DNA of 64,000 nucleotides from Methanosphaera sp. ISO3-F5 (GTDB lineage Archaea > Methanobacteriota > Methanobacteria > Methanobacteriales > Methanobacteriaceae). The notes under the pieces were generated by a model. It saw nothing but the letters and a program-made list of their open reading frames with translations. It ran no database searches and was not told the origin of the DNA. The translations under genes were made by a program, and so were the position numbers. This document shows, piece by piece, positions 39,015 to 48,712 of this stretch. Where the stretch lies: assembly GCF_034480035.2 (NCBI RefSeq), contig NZ_CP118753.2:1189287-1253286 (forward strand), written 5' to 3'. Numbering within the stretch: position 1 is the stretch's first letter; every line of letters begins with the position of its first letter.

Positions 39015-40223
39015 ATGATTAAAAGAGAATTATACTTAAATCAAATTAGACGATTAATAGATAAAGATCCAATTAAAATCATAACTGGCGTTCGAAGAAG
39101 TGGTAAAACTTATCTGTTAAAAAGTATTCAAGAAGAACTTAAAAACAGAGGAATATCTGATGAAAACATATTCTTAATCTCCTTTGAGTCAATGAAATAC
39201 AATAAAATAGAAAACTTCAACCAACTTGATGAATATATCATTGACCTAACTAAAAATGTTAAAGGAAAAATTTACCTTCTTTTTGATGAAATCCAAAACG
39301 TTGAAAACTGGGAAAAAAGTATAAATGCTTATAGGGTAGATCTGGATTGTGATATTTATATCACAGGATCTAATTCTGAACTGTTGTCCGGTGAAATGGC
39401 GACACTAATCTCTGGAAGATACTATCAAATCAACATTTATCCCTTTTCATTCGTCGAATTTCTACAATACAAAAATGAAATGGAAAAAACAGAAGATTAC
39501 AACTTGGAAGATGCATTTAAAGAATATATTGAATATGGAGGAATGCCACCCATACAACAAGTTGCAGCTGAAGATAAATACTCCTATCTGGGAGATATAT
39601 ACAATACAATACTCCTAAAAGACATTGTTACAAGACATAATATCAGAAACACAGATATGCTAAATCGCATACTTAACTATGTAATAATGAATATTGGAAA
39701 AAACTTCTCAGCAACCAATATATCTAAATACATGAAACACGAAAAAAGAAGAATATCAAAAGATACAATACTTGATTATTTATTGTACTCCAAAAATGCA
39801 TGCTTCATTCATCAGGCTCCACGTGAAAATATAAAAGGAAAAAAAGTATTGCAACACAACGAAAAATACTTTTTAGTGGATCATGGATTTTACCAAGCAA
39901 AATATGGAGATATAGAAAATATTGGATCCATCCTTGAAAATATAGTATACATTGAACTGCTCAGAAGAGGATATGACGTGAAAATAGGAATTATCCATGA
40001 TAAAGAGATAGACTTTATTTGCACAAAAGATAAAGAAAAAATCTATATTCAAGTAACATATCAATTAAAAGGTGATGAAACAATTGAAAGAGAATTTTCA
40101 GGCCTTTCACAGATAAATGACAACTTTGACAAATATGTTTTAAGTATGGACAAACTGGATTTTTCTGGAAATGGAATAAAACATAGAAATATAATTGATT
40201 TTCTAACCTCTGACTATGTTTAA
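39015..40223 (+). CDS. AAA_14/DUF4143 family ATPase (second copy)
   Basis: A 402-residue paralogue of the 25351-26583 protein, with Walker A GVRRSGKTY, Walker B YLLFDEIQNVENW, TGSNSELLSGEMATLISGRY and the C-terminal ILENIVYIELLRRGYDV...DFICTKD nuclease-like motif. ATG 39015 is chosen because GAGGAT lies 4 bases upstream and the protein then aligns with the paralogue (MIKRELYLNQIRRL). It is intact and lies between sites e and f as their only cargo. Function unknown. Confidence 0.88.
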   Translation: MIKRELYLNQIRRLIDKDPIKIITGVRRSGKTYLLKSIQEELKNRGISDENIFLISFESMKYNKIENFNQLDEYIIDLTKNVKGKIYLLFDEIQNVENWEKSINAYRVDLDCDIYITGSNSELLSGEMATLISGRYYQINIYPFSFVEFLQYKNEMEKTEDYNLEDAFKEYIEYGGMPPIQQVAAEDKYSYLGDIYNTILLKDIVTRHNIRNTDMLNRILNYVIMNIGKNFSATNISKYMKHEKRRISKDTILDYLLYSKNACFIHQAPRENIKGKKVLQHNEKYFLVDHGFYQAKYGDIENIGSILENIVYIELLRRGYDVKIGIIHDKEIDFICTKDKEKIYIQVTYQLKGDETIEREFSGLSQINDNFDKYVLSMDKLDFSGNGIKHRNIIDFLTSDYV

Positions 40224-40277
40224 TAAAGATTGCAAAAAAATGTAATTAAGATTGTATGAATAATAGTGTCTAATTTA

Positions 40278-40303
40278 ACTCGTTATCTTCAGTCTTTAAC
40301 GAA
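40278..40303 (+). repeat. 26-bp imperfect palindrome, site f
   Basis: CTCGTTATCTTCAGTCTT then TAACGAAC. It shares the left extension of site e and ends 7 bases before the last codon of the MmeI-like gene on the other strand. Confidence 0.88.
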
Positions 40304-40310
40304 CAACTAT

Positions 40311-43079
40311 TTAACCTTTTTTATCTTTATACAACTCTAATAAGAACTTCAAAGTATCCATCTCTGAATCAAACACTCCTTTAACATAATGTTTTTCTTT
40401 GGAGTATATCTTTTCAACTTCCTTATCTAATTTGTGATGTGCCCTTTTTAAGTCAGGTGGCATAGTAACTGGATCATACAATACAAACAATGTTGAATTA
40501 TGTTTTTCACGTATTCTAATATTTCCTGAACACAATTTTCTATCTTTGTTTTATCGTTATCAGATACATTCGGGAATGGAAATTTTTTATATAATGAAGT
40601 TGAATACCTATATCTTCCTTCTAATTTTCCACCAATATATTTTATCCAAACCATATGTATTTTAGATGTCAATATTCCAAAAATATATCTTTCTATTGTG
40701 GGTACTATGATAGTACTATCACTAGCAATATTTTCTTTATCTGAAAATCCTATTGGAATATATTCTCTTTTTTCTGAGGTATGTCTCGGAATAATTATAT
40801 AATCTGTTTCTGGTTGTCTTATTTCTCCAAATAATGATGGGTATTCTGCTAATTCTCTTGTTTCTTTACGTTTACTTTTTAATCTAAATTCTTTTACTTT
40901 GTTTATCCGTTCATTAATTATTGGAATTGTCAAGTCTTCAGGATTTGCATCAACTAACCATAAACAATATCTATTTTTGCCCTTAATAAATTGGTCTGCA
41001 CTAATCAAAGGTTTTATATATTTTTCAACACGTGAATCCTGTTCAATCATTAATCTTTTTTCTTGGTCTTTGTTAATTATTAAGTTTCCTCCATCATTAG
41101 GCATGCTTCCAAAAACTATTTTGGGAATCCAGGGGGCATGCTTTAAATTTTCATTTGGAATTACTTCTTCCATATTAAGAAGATAACTATTTATTTGTTG
41201 TACATTATGCTTAACTGGTGAGGCATTAGGATTTTCATAAATGTATAATGATTTATTTTCACGTTCTTTATAGCTGAATCCAATTATTATACAGTAAACT
41301 CCTGCATTGTTTTTTGCTTCATTGTTCCATTTGAAAGTTTGATGTGCAAAATTAATATGGAAATCACCATACATTTTATGTAATTGACTCCATAATGTAG
41401 GAACTTGTTCACCTTGACAAATACTATTTGTGGATACAAAAGCAGATTCAATAGATGTACCTTTCATATAATCTAATGCTTTCTTATACCATGCAGTAAC
41501 GAAATCCAACTTACCTATATTTTTAAATCCTTTAAACACTATTTTCATGTCTTCTTTTTGTTCATCATTCTGATGTTGTTTACCTCCAAAAGGTGGATTA
41601 CCCAGTAAGTAAACATTATCAGTTGGTGGAACAAATTCAGTCCAATCCACTCTTAAAGAATTATCATGTTTAATGTTTACATACTGTTTTAGTGGAAGGT
41701 TATCTGCATGTAAATCTAACTTTTCATAGAGTAAATTCATTTGATGTTCAATAAACCACATGGATACCTGTGCTATTTTGGATGAAAATTCATCTATTTC
41801 AATACCATAAAAATTATCAATCTTAATATTGGTGATTGTTCCAGGTAATAAACTTTGTTTATCATTCCAGTCACTAAGATTACTTTCCAGTTCATGTATT
41901 TTTTCAAGTATTTGATATTCCAGTAATCGTAATTCCTTGTATGCTACTATTAGAAAGTTTCCTGAACCACATGCAGGTCAAAGAATTTGAGTTTTCCTAA
42001 CTTTTTCTGTAACTTTTCAAGGTTATAAATCTGGTCATGTTTGGATTTGTTTGTTGTTGCACTACGATATTCATTCCATAACTTGTTCATGAATAAGGAA
42101 TTAATTACTTTAATGATATTATTTTCACTAGTGTAATGTGAACCAAAATCTCTTCTCACATCTTCACCCATAACATACTGAAACAATGAACCAAATATTG
42201 CAGGGGAAATATGTCTCCAGTCTATATCACAAGCTTCCATCAAGTTAGTGTACATCTTCTTTGTAAATACTGGTGGAATAATAGGTTCACTGAATAAGCT
42301 ACCATTCACATAGGGAAATTCTTTTAATTCATGAGAATAATTGGTTTGTCTTTCAGATTCTTTTTGATCAAGTACTCTGAATAATAGTTGGATTTTTGTT
42401 CCTAAATTTTCTATGGTATTATCGTTATCTGCTGTTATTTCTATATAGTTTGTGAATTGTTGTTCTTTGAAAATTCCAGTATCTTCTGCATATAAACAGA
42501 ATAGTATTCTCATTAAAAATAGTTCTAAGTCTTTTTGATTATAGTTTGTTTTGACTAATTCATCATGTATGTTTGCCAGTAATTGTGAAGCATTGATTGT
42601 TAATGCTTTCTGATCATGATGTGTTATTTCACCATAGTTATAGATGAAGTGAAAATCTTCTATGTGGTGGGGAAGTTCTTCTAGGTGGAATTCTTTGGAT
42701 TTTTTGGTTATGAAATTTGTAATACGTATTCTTTTAAAGTCTGATACTATTATGTATTTTGGTTTTTCACTTGAGGATAAACAGTCAGTGTATCCTATTG
42801 CTTGGTAAATGCATCATCTAAATTTTTTCCTTCAGATTTATGTTCGACTACAAGATTTCCTTTCCAGAATAAGTCTATGAATCCATCCTTGTTATCTATG
42901 TCTTTTACGTTCCATTCAAATTGTGATACATTTTTTTGTTTGATTTCAAATATGTCTAAGAAATCTATCCAAAAACCTTGTTTTTCAGCACTTTCTTTTG
43001 AGTCATGGATATGTTCTTTAACAAATTGTTCAGCTTTTTCTTCCATTAATGCAAAGTTTACCATTGGAATTACACTCAT
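40311..43079 (-). pseudogene. MmeI-like type IIG restriction-methyltransferase, broken by four single-base losses
   Basis: About 920 codons in several frames. The N-terminal nuclease part has DGFIDLFWKGNLVVEHKS (PD-ExK type), followed by the helical linker, then SAM motif I split at 41978 (FFD|PACGSGNFLIVAYKELR), catalytic GNPPFGG (motif IV), a target-recognition part and the closing LYDPVTMPPDLKRAHHKLDK. Joins near 42805, 41978 and 40525 are each repaired by one base; the frame is otherwise open from 40448 to about 41975. One protein of this class cuts and methylates DNA. As written it is inactive. It occupies the interval between sites f and g. Confidence 0.8.
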
Positions 43080-43418
43080 TTTCTTTTTAGTAGTTATACA
43101 TCTTTATTTTTTTAATATAACTAATTTTTATATTAAAATTTATTCATTATATTTTATTCTTAAAATAATTTATATTATTATACTCATATTACTATTTTTT
43201 TATTTTGATTTAGAAAAATTTTATGATTTTACTAAAAAATACATAGTATTTAAAAGCAAATATTTTAGAATTTGTTGCACTTATTTTTTTATTAAAATCT
43301 TTCTAAAATATGATTTTTAGTATAGTTAATGTATATGTAATAGTGTATTTTTGGTATTTTAGGTATACTTTTTTTAGTGTTTTTTGATTTTTTGTTTGTG
43401 ATAATTTCTTTGATTTTA

Positions 43419-43443
43419 GTTCGTTAAACCGTGGTATAGCGAA
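43419..43443 (-). repeat. Diverged copy of the 26-bp palindrome, site g (inverted)
   Basis: GTTCGTTAAACC...GCGAA: the left arm is perfect, the right arm is degenerate (TAGCGAA for TAACGAA). Confidence 0.55.
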
Positions 43444-43617
43444 GTAAAAAAATTTCATCACCACAAAGTAACAAAAAATAGTGAAAACAGAAAACCAGTC
43501 AAAAAAAATTATCAAAAACAACTAACACAACAAAGTAATAATAATGATAAAATAAATAATAACAATTTTTTGAATCAAAATACATATACAAACAACCAAT
43601 CACAAAACAATAATTAA
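43423..43617 (+). pseudogene. C-terminal fragment of an unknown basic, Asn/Gln-rich protein
   Basis: An open frame with no start runs out of site g: KPWYSEVKKFHHHKVTKNSE, then NRKPVKKNYQKQLTQQ and an Asn-rich tail to a stop at 43615. There is no recognisable domain. Its abrupt beginning at the site is the reason it is recorded. Confidence 0.35.
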
Positions 43618-43743
43618 CAAATTCCTACTTTAAATAAAATAAAATATAAAACAAATTAGAATACTTTCCTAATATTATAATAAATAATATATATGACCTA
43701 TTTCATAAATACCATCATAAATAAATAGGAGGATTAAAATAAT

Positions 43744-45726
43744 ATGAAATTCAAACAAATATTTCTACTATTAACAGTAACACTACTTCTAATAGGAATA
43801 GTTAGCGCAACAGAAATAACAGATAACAGCACAGTCAAAGACAACCCTAACAAACTAATTACTCCCAAAGAAGTAGAAAAATCAAATATAAACACACATA
43901 TACCAAATAAACATATCAACAAGAAAAACATAATAAATAAAACAACCAAAACAGCTACAAAAACATATGACATTAACAATTTCAACGATTTACATCATGT
44001 ATTAACAAATAACAGTAATAAAAATTTAAATATTAATATAAAATCAGATATTCAATTAAAAAATGATATCGATGTTAATGAAAATATTAAATCATTAATA
44101 ATTAATGGAAACAATAAAACAATTAATGGAAACAATAAATATCAATTTTTATATATTAATAGCAGATCTACTGTTTCAATAAATAATATCCTGATAAAAA
44201 ATTGTAAATCATATCATGGAGGAGCTATTTTTACCGATGAATATACTAAATTAAATATCAATTCTAGTACATTTCTAAATAATAAAGCTGAAAGTTATGG
44301 TGGAGCAATTAAATCATATTTTTTAACAATAAATAATTGTAAATTTGTAAATAATACTGCTGGTAGTGAAGAACTCTTTGAGTTTCAGGGTGGAGCAGTA
44401 TTTGTATTCACTAAACTAACAGCAATCAATTGTTCTTTCATAAATAACACGTGTAGTGGAGATGGTGGAGCAATATACGGAGAATCAGTAATTGTTAAAG
44501 ATTGTACTTTAAGAGATAATGTTGCTTATCTTGGTGGAGCAATTTATTGTGGAGGATATTCAGGCAAATCCCACATAATTAATTCACTATTCACAGGAAA
44601 TGATGGAAGTAATGCTGCTGGAGCTATTTTTGCAATAGGAGATATAAATGTTAGAGGAAATAAGTTTATATCTAATACAGCATCAGGTGATAGTGGGGCA
44701 TTATACTTTTCAAATTCTATTAATAAGATAAATGTTTATAATAATTTCTTTAGAAATAATAGTGCACTGTATTCACTTCGTGATAATAAAGATCCATATA
44801 CCGAGGATAATGTACTGAATATCTTAGAATCTGTTATGATATCCTCAAATAATGGAGACGGATTTATAAATAACAACATTTTTAACGATATACCTAAAAC
44901 TAACATATCACTTGCTTATAGTACAAATGATGAAAAACTTAAAATAAATGGTGTCTTAACTTCAAATGGTAAATCCGTGTCTAATCAAACAGTTAAAATC
45001 AATATTGAAGGAAAAGTATTTGATGTTAAAACAGACATCAACGGTAGATATGACTATACTTATGATATGTCCAATTTATCAGCAAATTACTGGAATAACA
45101 CGCATATTATTTTTGTTTTATTTGATGGAAATGGTAATTATAATCCTTCAGCTGCTGTAACATACTTTAAGTTAAAAAGAATTAAAACTCATATTGATAT
45201 CATAAAAATCACACAAAAAAATAGTAAATCCAATATGACAATACTCGGTAAGTTTACATCAAATAGTGGAAAGTTATTGATTAACACGAAACTTAAATTA
45301 AACATTAATGGAAAGAATGTAATAGTTAAAACTGACAAAAATGCTTTATTTAAGTATACTTTTAAACCAAATATTAATACTTTAAACAAAATTAAAGTAA
45401 CATTTCTAGCAAATACTAATCATCCTTATAGTGGAGCAAAAATTACAAAAATATTTAACAAAACAACAAAGTTAACTCTTAAAAAGGTTGTTAATAAAAG
45501 TAAAATTACTTTTACGGGTACTTTTTATTCCGTTTCAGGTAAGAAATTAATTAATAGTAAACTTAAAATTAAAGTTAATGGATCTGTTAAAACTATTAAA
45601 ACTAACAGTAATGGAATTTATAGTTATACCATGAATAATCCTGGTAAGAAATTGAATGTTCAAGTTTATTATAATGAAAAGAGTAAATATCATTATGCAC
45701 CTACCAGTATTACAAAAATACTATAA
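43744..45726 (+). CDS. Secreted adhesin-like protein (beta-helix plus Ig-like repeats)
   Basis: A 660-residue protein with a signal peptide (MKFKQIFLLLTVTLLLIGIVSA), an Asn/Lys-rich linker, about 300 residues of beta-helix (repeats such as NCKFVNNTAGS, GGAIYGESVIVKDC, GGAIYCGGYSG) and three tandem Ig-like modules (about 380-660; SNGKSVSNQTVKI, SNSGKLLINTKLKL and SVSGKKLINSKLKI). There is no C-terminal membrane helix. GGAGG precedes the ATG. Expected at the cell surface, in contact with gut polymers or other cells; the ligand is unknown. The gene is intact. Confidence 0.85.
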   Translation: MKFKQIFLLLTVTLLLIGIVSATEITDNSTVKDNPNKLITPKEVEKSNINTHIPNKHINKKNIINKTTKTATKTYDINNFNDLHHVLTNNSNKNLNINIKSDIQLKNDIDVNENIKSLIINGNNKTINGNNKYQFLYINSRSTVSINNILIKNCKSYHGGAIFTDEYTKLNINSSTFLNNKAESYGGAIKSYFLTINNCKFVNNTAGSEELFEFQGGAVFVFTKLTAINCSFINNTCSGDGGAIYGESVIVKDCTLRDNVAYLGGAIYCGGYSGKSHIINSLFTGNDGSNAAGAIFAIGDINVRGNKFISNTASGDSGALYFSNSINKINVYNNFFRNNSALYSLRDNKDPYTEDNVLNILESVMISSNNGDGFINNNIFNDIPKTNISLAYSTNDEKLKINGVLTSNGKSVSNQTVKINIEGKVFDVKTDINGRYDYTYDMSNLSANYWNNTHIIFVLFDGNGNYNPSAAVTYFKLKRIKTHIDIIKITQKNSKSNMTILGKFTSNSGKLLINTKLKLNINGKNVIVKTDKNALFKYTFKPNINTLNKIKVTFLANTNHPYSGAKITKIFNKTTKLTLKKVVNKSKITFTGTFYSVSGKKLINSKLKIKVNGSVKTIKTNSNGIYSYTMNNPGKKLNVQVYYNEKSKYHYAPTSITKIL

Positions 45727-46313
45727 TATATTATCTATTCCTCACCACCCACTTTTTTTTAATAAAGTATAAAAAAACTACTACTTGATATAGATGAGAT
45801 GATTGATTTTTTAGTATTTTACTGAATTATAAGATGACATAAAATATTACAAGACATTTAGTATGAATACAGGCAGTATCTATTGATTTAACAATTAATT
45901 TATATATAATGTAAATATTCTTCGATTATAATGCTTTATATTATATTTAAAATGGTTAAATTTAATTATAGTCCATATTTAACTTTTATATTCAAATCAT
46001 CACATTTTATAGTTATTTAGAATAATTTTTTGACTTATTTTTATCTAAATTTTTAGATAATATGATACTGTTTTTTATCTAAATTTTTAGATAAGTAATT
46101 TATAAAAACCAAGCTATAAAAATACATACCCTATAAAAGTATGATTAAAACTCCAACTTAACCTACAATAATACGAGACAAAAATGCTTGCCATAAATAA
46201 AGATAAACTATAATAATCTTTAAAAACATAATATTAGCTAGTATAAATAAATTAGAAAAATCTAATAAAATACTCATAACAAACTTAATTTAATAAAAAG
46301 GACGTGTTAAAAT
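45727..46313. other. Intergenic region upstream of fprA
   Basis: No gene is seen in 587 AT-rich bases. Twin palindromes at 46041-46094 are listed separately. GGACGTG at 46301-46307 is the fprA binding site. Confidence 0.6.
46041..46094. promoter_or_regulatory. Two identical 20-bp palindromes upstream of fprA
   Basis: TTATCTAAATTTTTAGATAA occurs at 46041-46060 and again at 46075-46094. Each has perfect 9-bp arms (TTATCTAAA/TTTAGATAA) around TT, with centres 34 bp apart. Exact duplication of a perfect dyad in an intergenic region points to cooperative binding by a dimeric regulator. It lies 220 bp before the oxygen-detoxifying fprA, so a redox or oxygen response is plausible; the regulator is unknown. 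Confidence 0.65.
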
Positions 46314-47540
46314 ATGAAAGCAGATTCTGTAAAAATAGCTGATGGAGTATACTGGGTAGGTGCACTCGACTGGGATGCAAGAGATTTCCATGGTTTTGCT
46401 GTACCTGGTATGACATACAATGCATACCTCGTATTCGGTGACGAAAAAGTAGCACTAATCGACAATGTATACGATGGATTCTATCCAGAAATGTGGGCAA
46501 GAATAGAAGACGCATTCAAAAAAGAAGAAAAAGACATAAAAATAGATGCACTTATAATAAACCACATCGAAAACGATCACATCGGTTCCATACCAGAATT
46601 CCTAGAACAATGCCCTGACGTAGAATGCTACTGTACACAGGCAGCAAGTGTAGGTATCAGAAGACAACACCACTGTATGGCAGAACAAAAACTAAACGTA
46701 ATAAAAACTGGTGACACATTAGACCTTGGTGGTAAAACATTCACATTCGTCAATGCACCAATGCTACATTGGCCTGACAGCAACTTCACATTATACAATG
46801 AAGAAGGCATACTCTTCTCCAATGATGCTTTCGGTCAACACATATGTGAAAGTAAAAGATTCGATGTAGATATTGACCCAGGATACCTTGAATTACATTC
46901 AAAAAGATTCTATGCAAACCTAGTTCAATTATCAGCACCTATGGTACTTGGTAAAGTACAGGAAATGACAGAAGCAGGTTACCTTGACAACCTTACAATG
47001 ATTGCACCATGTCATGGACAAATATGGAAAGAACCTGGAAAAATTGTAGACTTATACGCTAAATGGGCTAAAGGAGAAGCTGATGAAAAAATTACAGTAA
47101 TCTATGAAACAATGCATCATTCCACACAGAAAATGGCTCATCAAATCGCTGAAGGTATAATGTCAGAAGGAGTGGAAGCTAAAATGCACTTTATCAGGTA
47201 TGATCCTGAATCTGACATTCTAGCAGATATCCTTGACAGTAAAGCTATTGTTCTCGGTGTTCCTACAATGATGAACAATCCTTATCCTAAAATTGGTAAC
47301 CTTCTTGCTTATCTTAAATGTGTAAGTCCGGCTAATACTGGTGTACGTAAAATTGCCGCTTTATTCTCATCTAAAGGTTGGGCTGGAGGAGCAATTCCTA
47401 GTCTTACAGCAAGTCTTACTGATGCAGGATTTGATGTATTAGAGGATGAGTCTGTTGAAGAAATTTATGTGCCTGATGAAAGTGATTATGAAAAATGTTA
47501 TGAATTAGGTAAAAAATTAGCTCAAATGATAAAAGAATAA
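46314..47540 (+). CDS. fprA: F420H2 oxidase, flavodiiron protein FprA
   Basis: A 408-residue A-type flavoprotein that reduces O2 to water with reduced F420, protecting methanogens from oxygen. The N-terminal metallo-beta-lactamase-like domain carries diiron ligands in NHIENDHIG, the later His in APMLHWPDS, FSNDAFGQH and APCHGQIW; the C-terminal flavodoxin domain begins near KITVIYETMHHSTQKM (FMN phosphate loop) and ends with a GGAIPSL region. Full length for the family. It has a good GGACGTG site. Codons are C-ending at the 5' end and T-ending at the 3' end. Confidence 0.95.
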   Translation: MKADSVKIADGVYWVGALDWDARDFHGFAVPGMTYNAYLVFGDEKVALIDNVYDGFYPEMWARIEDAFKKEEKDIKIDALIINHIENDHIGSIPEFLEQCPDVECYCTQAASVGIRRQHHCMAEQKLNVIKTGDTLDLGGKTFTFVNAPMLHWPDSNFTLYNEEGILFSNDAFGQHICESKRFDVDIDPGYLELHSKRFYANLVQLSAPMVLGKVQEMTEAGYLDNLTMIAPCHGQIWKEPGKIVDLYAKWAKGEADEKITVIYETMHHSTQKMAHQIAEGIMSEGVEAKMHFIRYDPESDILADILDSKAIVLGVPTMMNNPYPKIGNLLAYLKCVSPANTGVRKIAALFSSKGWAGGAIPSLTASLTDAGFDVLEDESVEEIYVPDESDYEKCYELGKKLAQMIKE

Positions 47541-47743
47541 TTGATATATTCTTTTTTTAAATCTTCTTTTTTTTTTACAATAACTTTTTTGTTTATCCTC
47601 GTTTTATTCTATAGTTATTATTGACTTACTGTAACTTACTATTTATATCAAAATTAGACTACTACATATACATGTAATATTATATATTTACTAAAAAGGG
47701 TATAAAATAAAAATTTACTAAAAAAAAGTGTGTGTGAAAAGAA

Positions 47744-48478
47744 TTATCTTTTCTCTGAATATAATAATCCTACTGCTCTGTTTTGATAGAAAATAAGGTA
47801 AATACTTACTAGACTAGTAATCATAGAAGTTAACATCTGGGAACCAAATAATCCAAAGATTCCACCTACAATCAACTGTATAACCATATCCACAAGTAAT
47901 ACTGCAACAATAGTCATAACTACTTTAGGCACTCCTATATTTTGCATATCACTGATTGCACCCTGAACATTTAAGGCATAACCTAAATTATTAGTATCTG
48001 CTAGCCTACATTGTGCCATAGTCATAGCAAACATAAATATGACAAAAAGAATTAATGCTATTATCATTGTTAACCATGATCTTAAGAATAAACCTATAAT
48101 ATATGTTAATACTAATGGTATAATCATATATACTATGGTAACTATTAAGCAATTAAATCCGTTAGTTAATTGTCTTTCAAAATCTATTCCTGGTGCTTCC
48201 TGAGTCCTTAAAATACCTGTCTTAATTATATCCATACCATATCCCTGAACAAAACAGTATAAAGCTAATAATAGGATGATACCTATCAGTAATACTATAA
48301 TTCCTGCACCATTGATACCATGTTTAGCTCCGGTTAATACTGATGCAAAAACAGAACTGGCTCCTGTAGCAAAAGCTACAACTCCCACAATTATACCAAT
48401 TAATAAGTATATTGCTAATGCTTTAATGTTTTGTGTAGGATAGATAATAGAATCCATTATTATTTCTGTTAATTCCAT
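47744..48478 (-). CDS. DUF4013 membrane protein
   Basis: A 244-residue integral membrane protein with about six hydrophobic segments. ATG 48478 (MELTEIIMDSIIYP) is preceded by GGTGAT, so it is preferred to a start further upstream. The GYGMDIIKTGILRTQEAPGIDFERQLTNGF stretch is the characteristic DUF4013 motif, common and multi-copy in Methanobacteriales. Function unknown. It is convergent with fprA, with a 200-base gap. Confidence 0.75.
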   Translation of the reverse strand: MELTEIIMDSIIYPTQNIKALAIYLLIGIIVGVVAFATGASSVFASVLTGAKHGINGAGIIVLLIGIILLLALYCFVQGYGMDIIKTGILRTQEAPGIDFERQLTNGFNCLIVTIVYMIIPLVLTYIIGLFLRSWLTMIIALILFVIFMFAMTMAQCRLADTNNLGYALNVQGAISDMQNIGVPKVVMTIVAVLLVDMVIQLIVGGIFGLFGSQMLTSMITSLVSIYLIFYQNRAVGLLYSEKR

Positions 48479-48712
48479 TATTATCACCAAATCGTTTATT
48501 TGAATTGAAAATATATCTGTAAATATTATTTGCACTTATCTTATCATCACATTTATAGTGAAGTCTTTGATTGTCATATTATTATATAAATTCAATCACA
48601 TATATTTGTATATAACACATCTTATTAAATTATTGTGATTAATATATAAATCCAGAGGAGTAATCTTTTTAAATATTACAACTTATATTATATTGTATAG
48701 GAGAATGCATTT

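Noticed and set aside
27929..43443. 26-bp sites as CRISPR repeats of one array
   Set aside because: They are separated by 0.4-5 kb of coding DNA, not by 30-40 bp spacers, and vary in the centre; no regular spacing exists.
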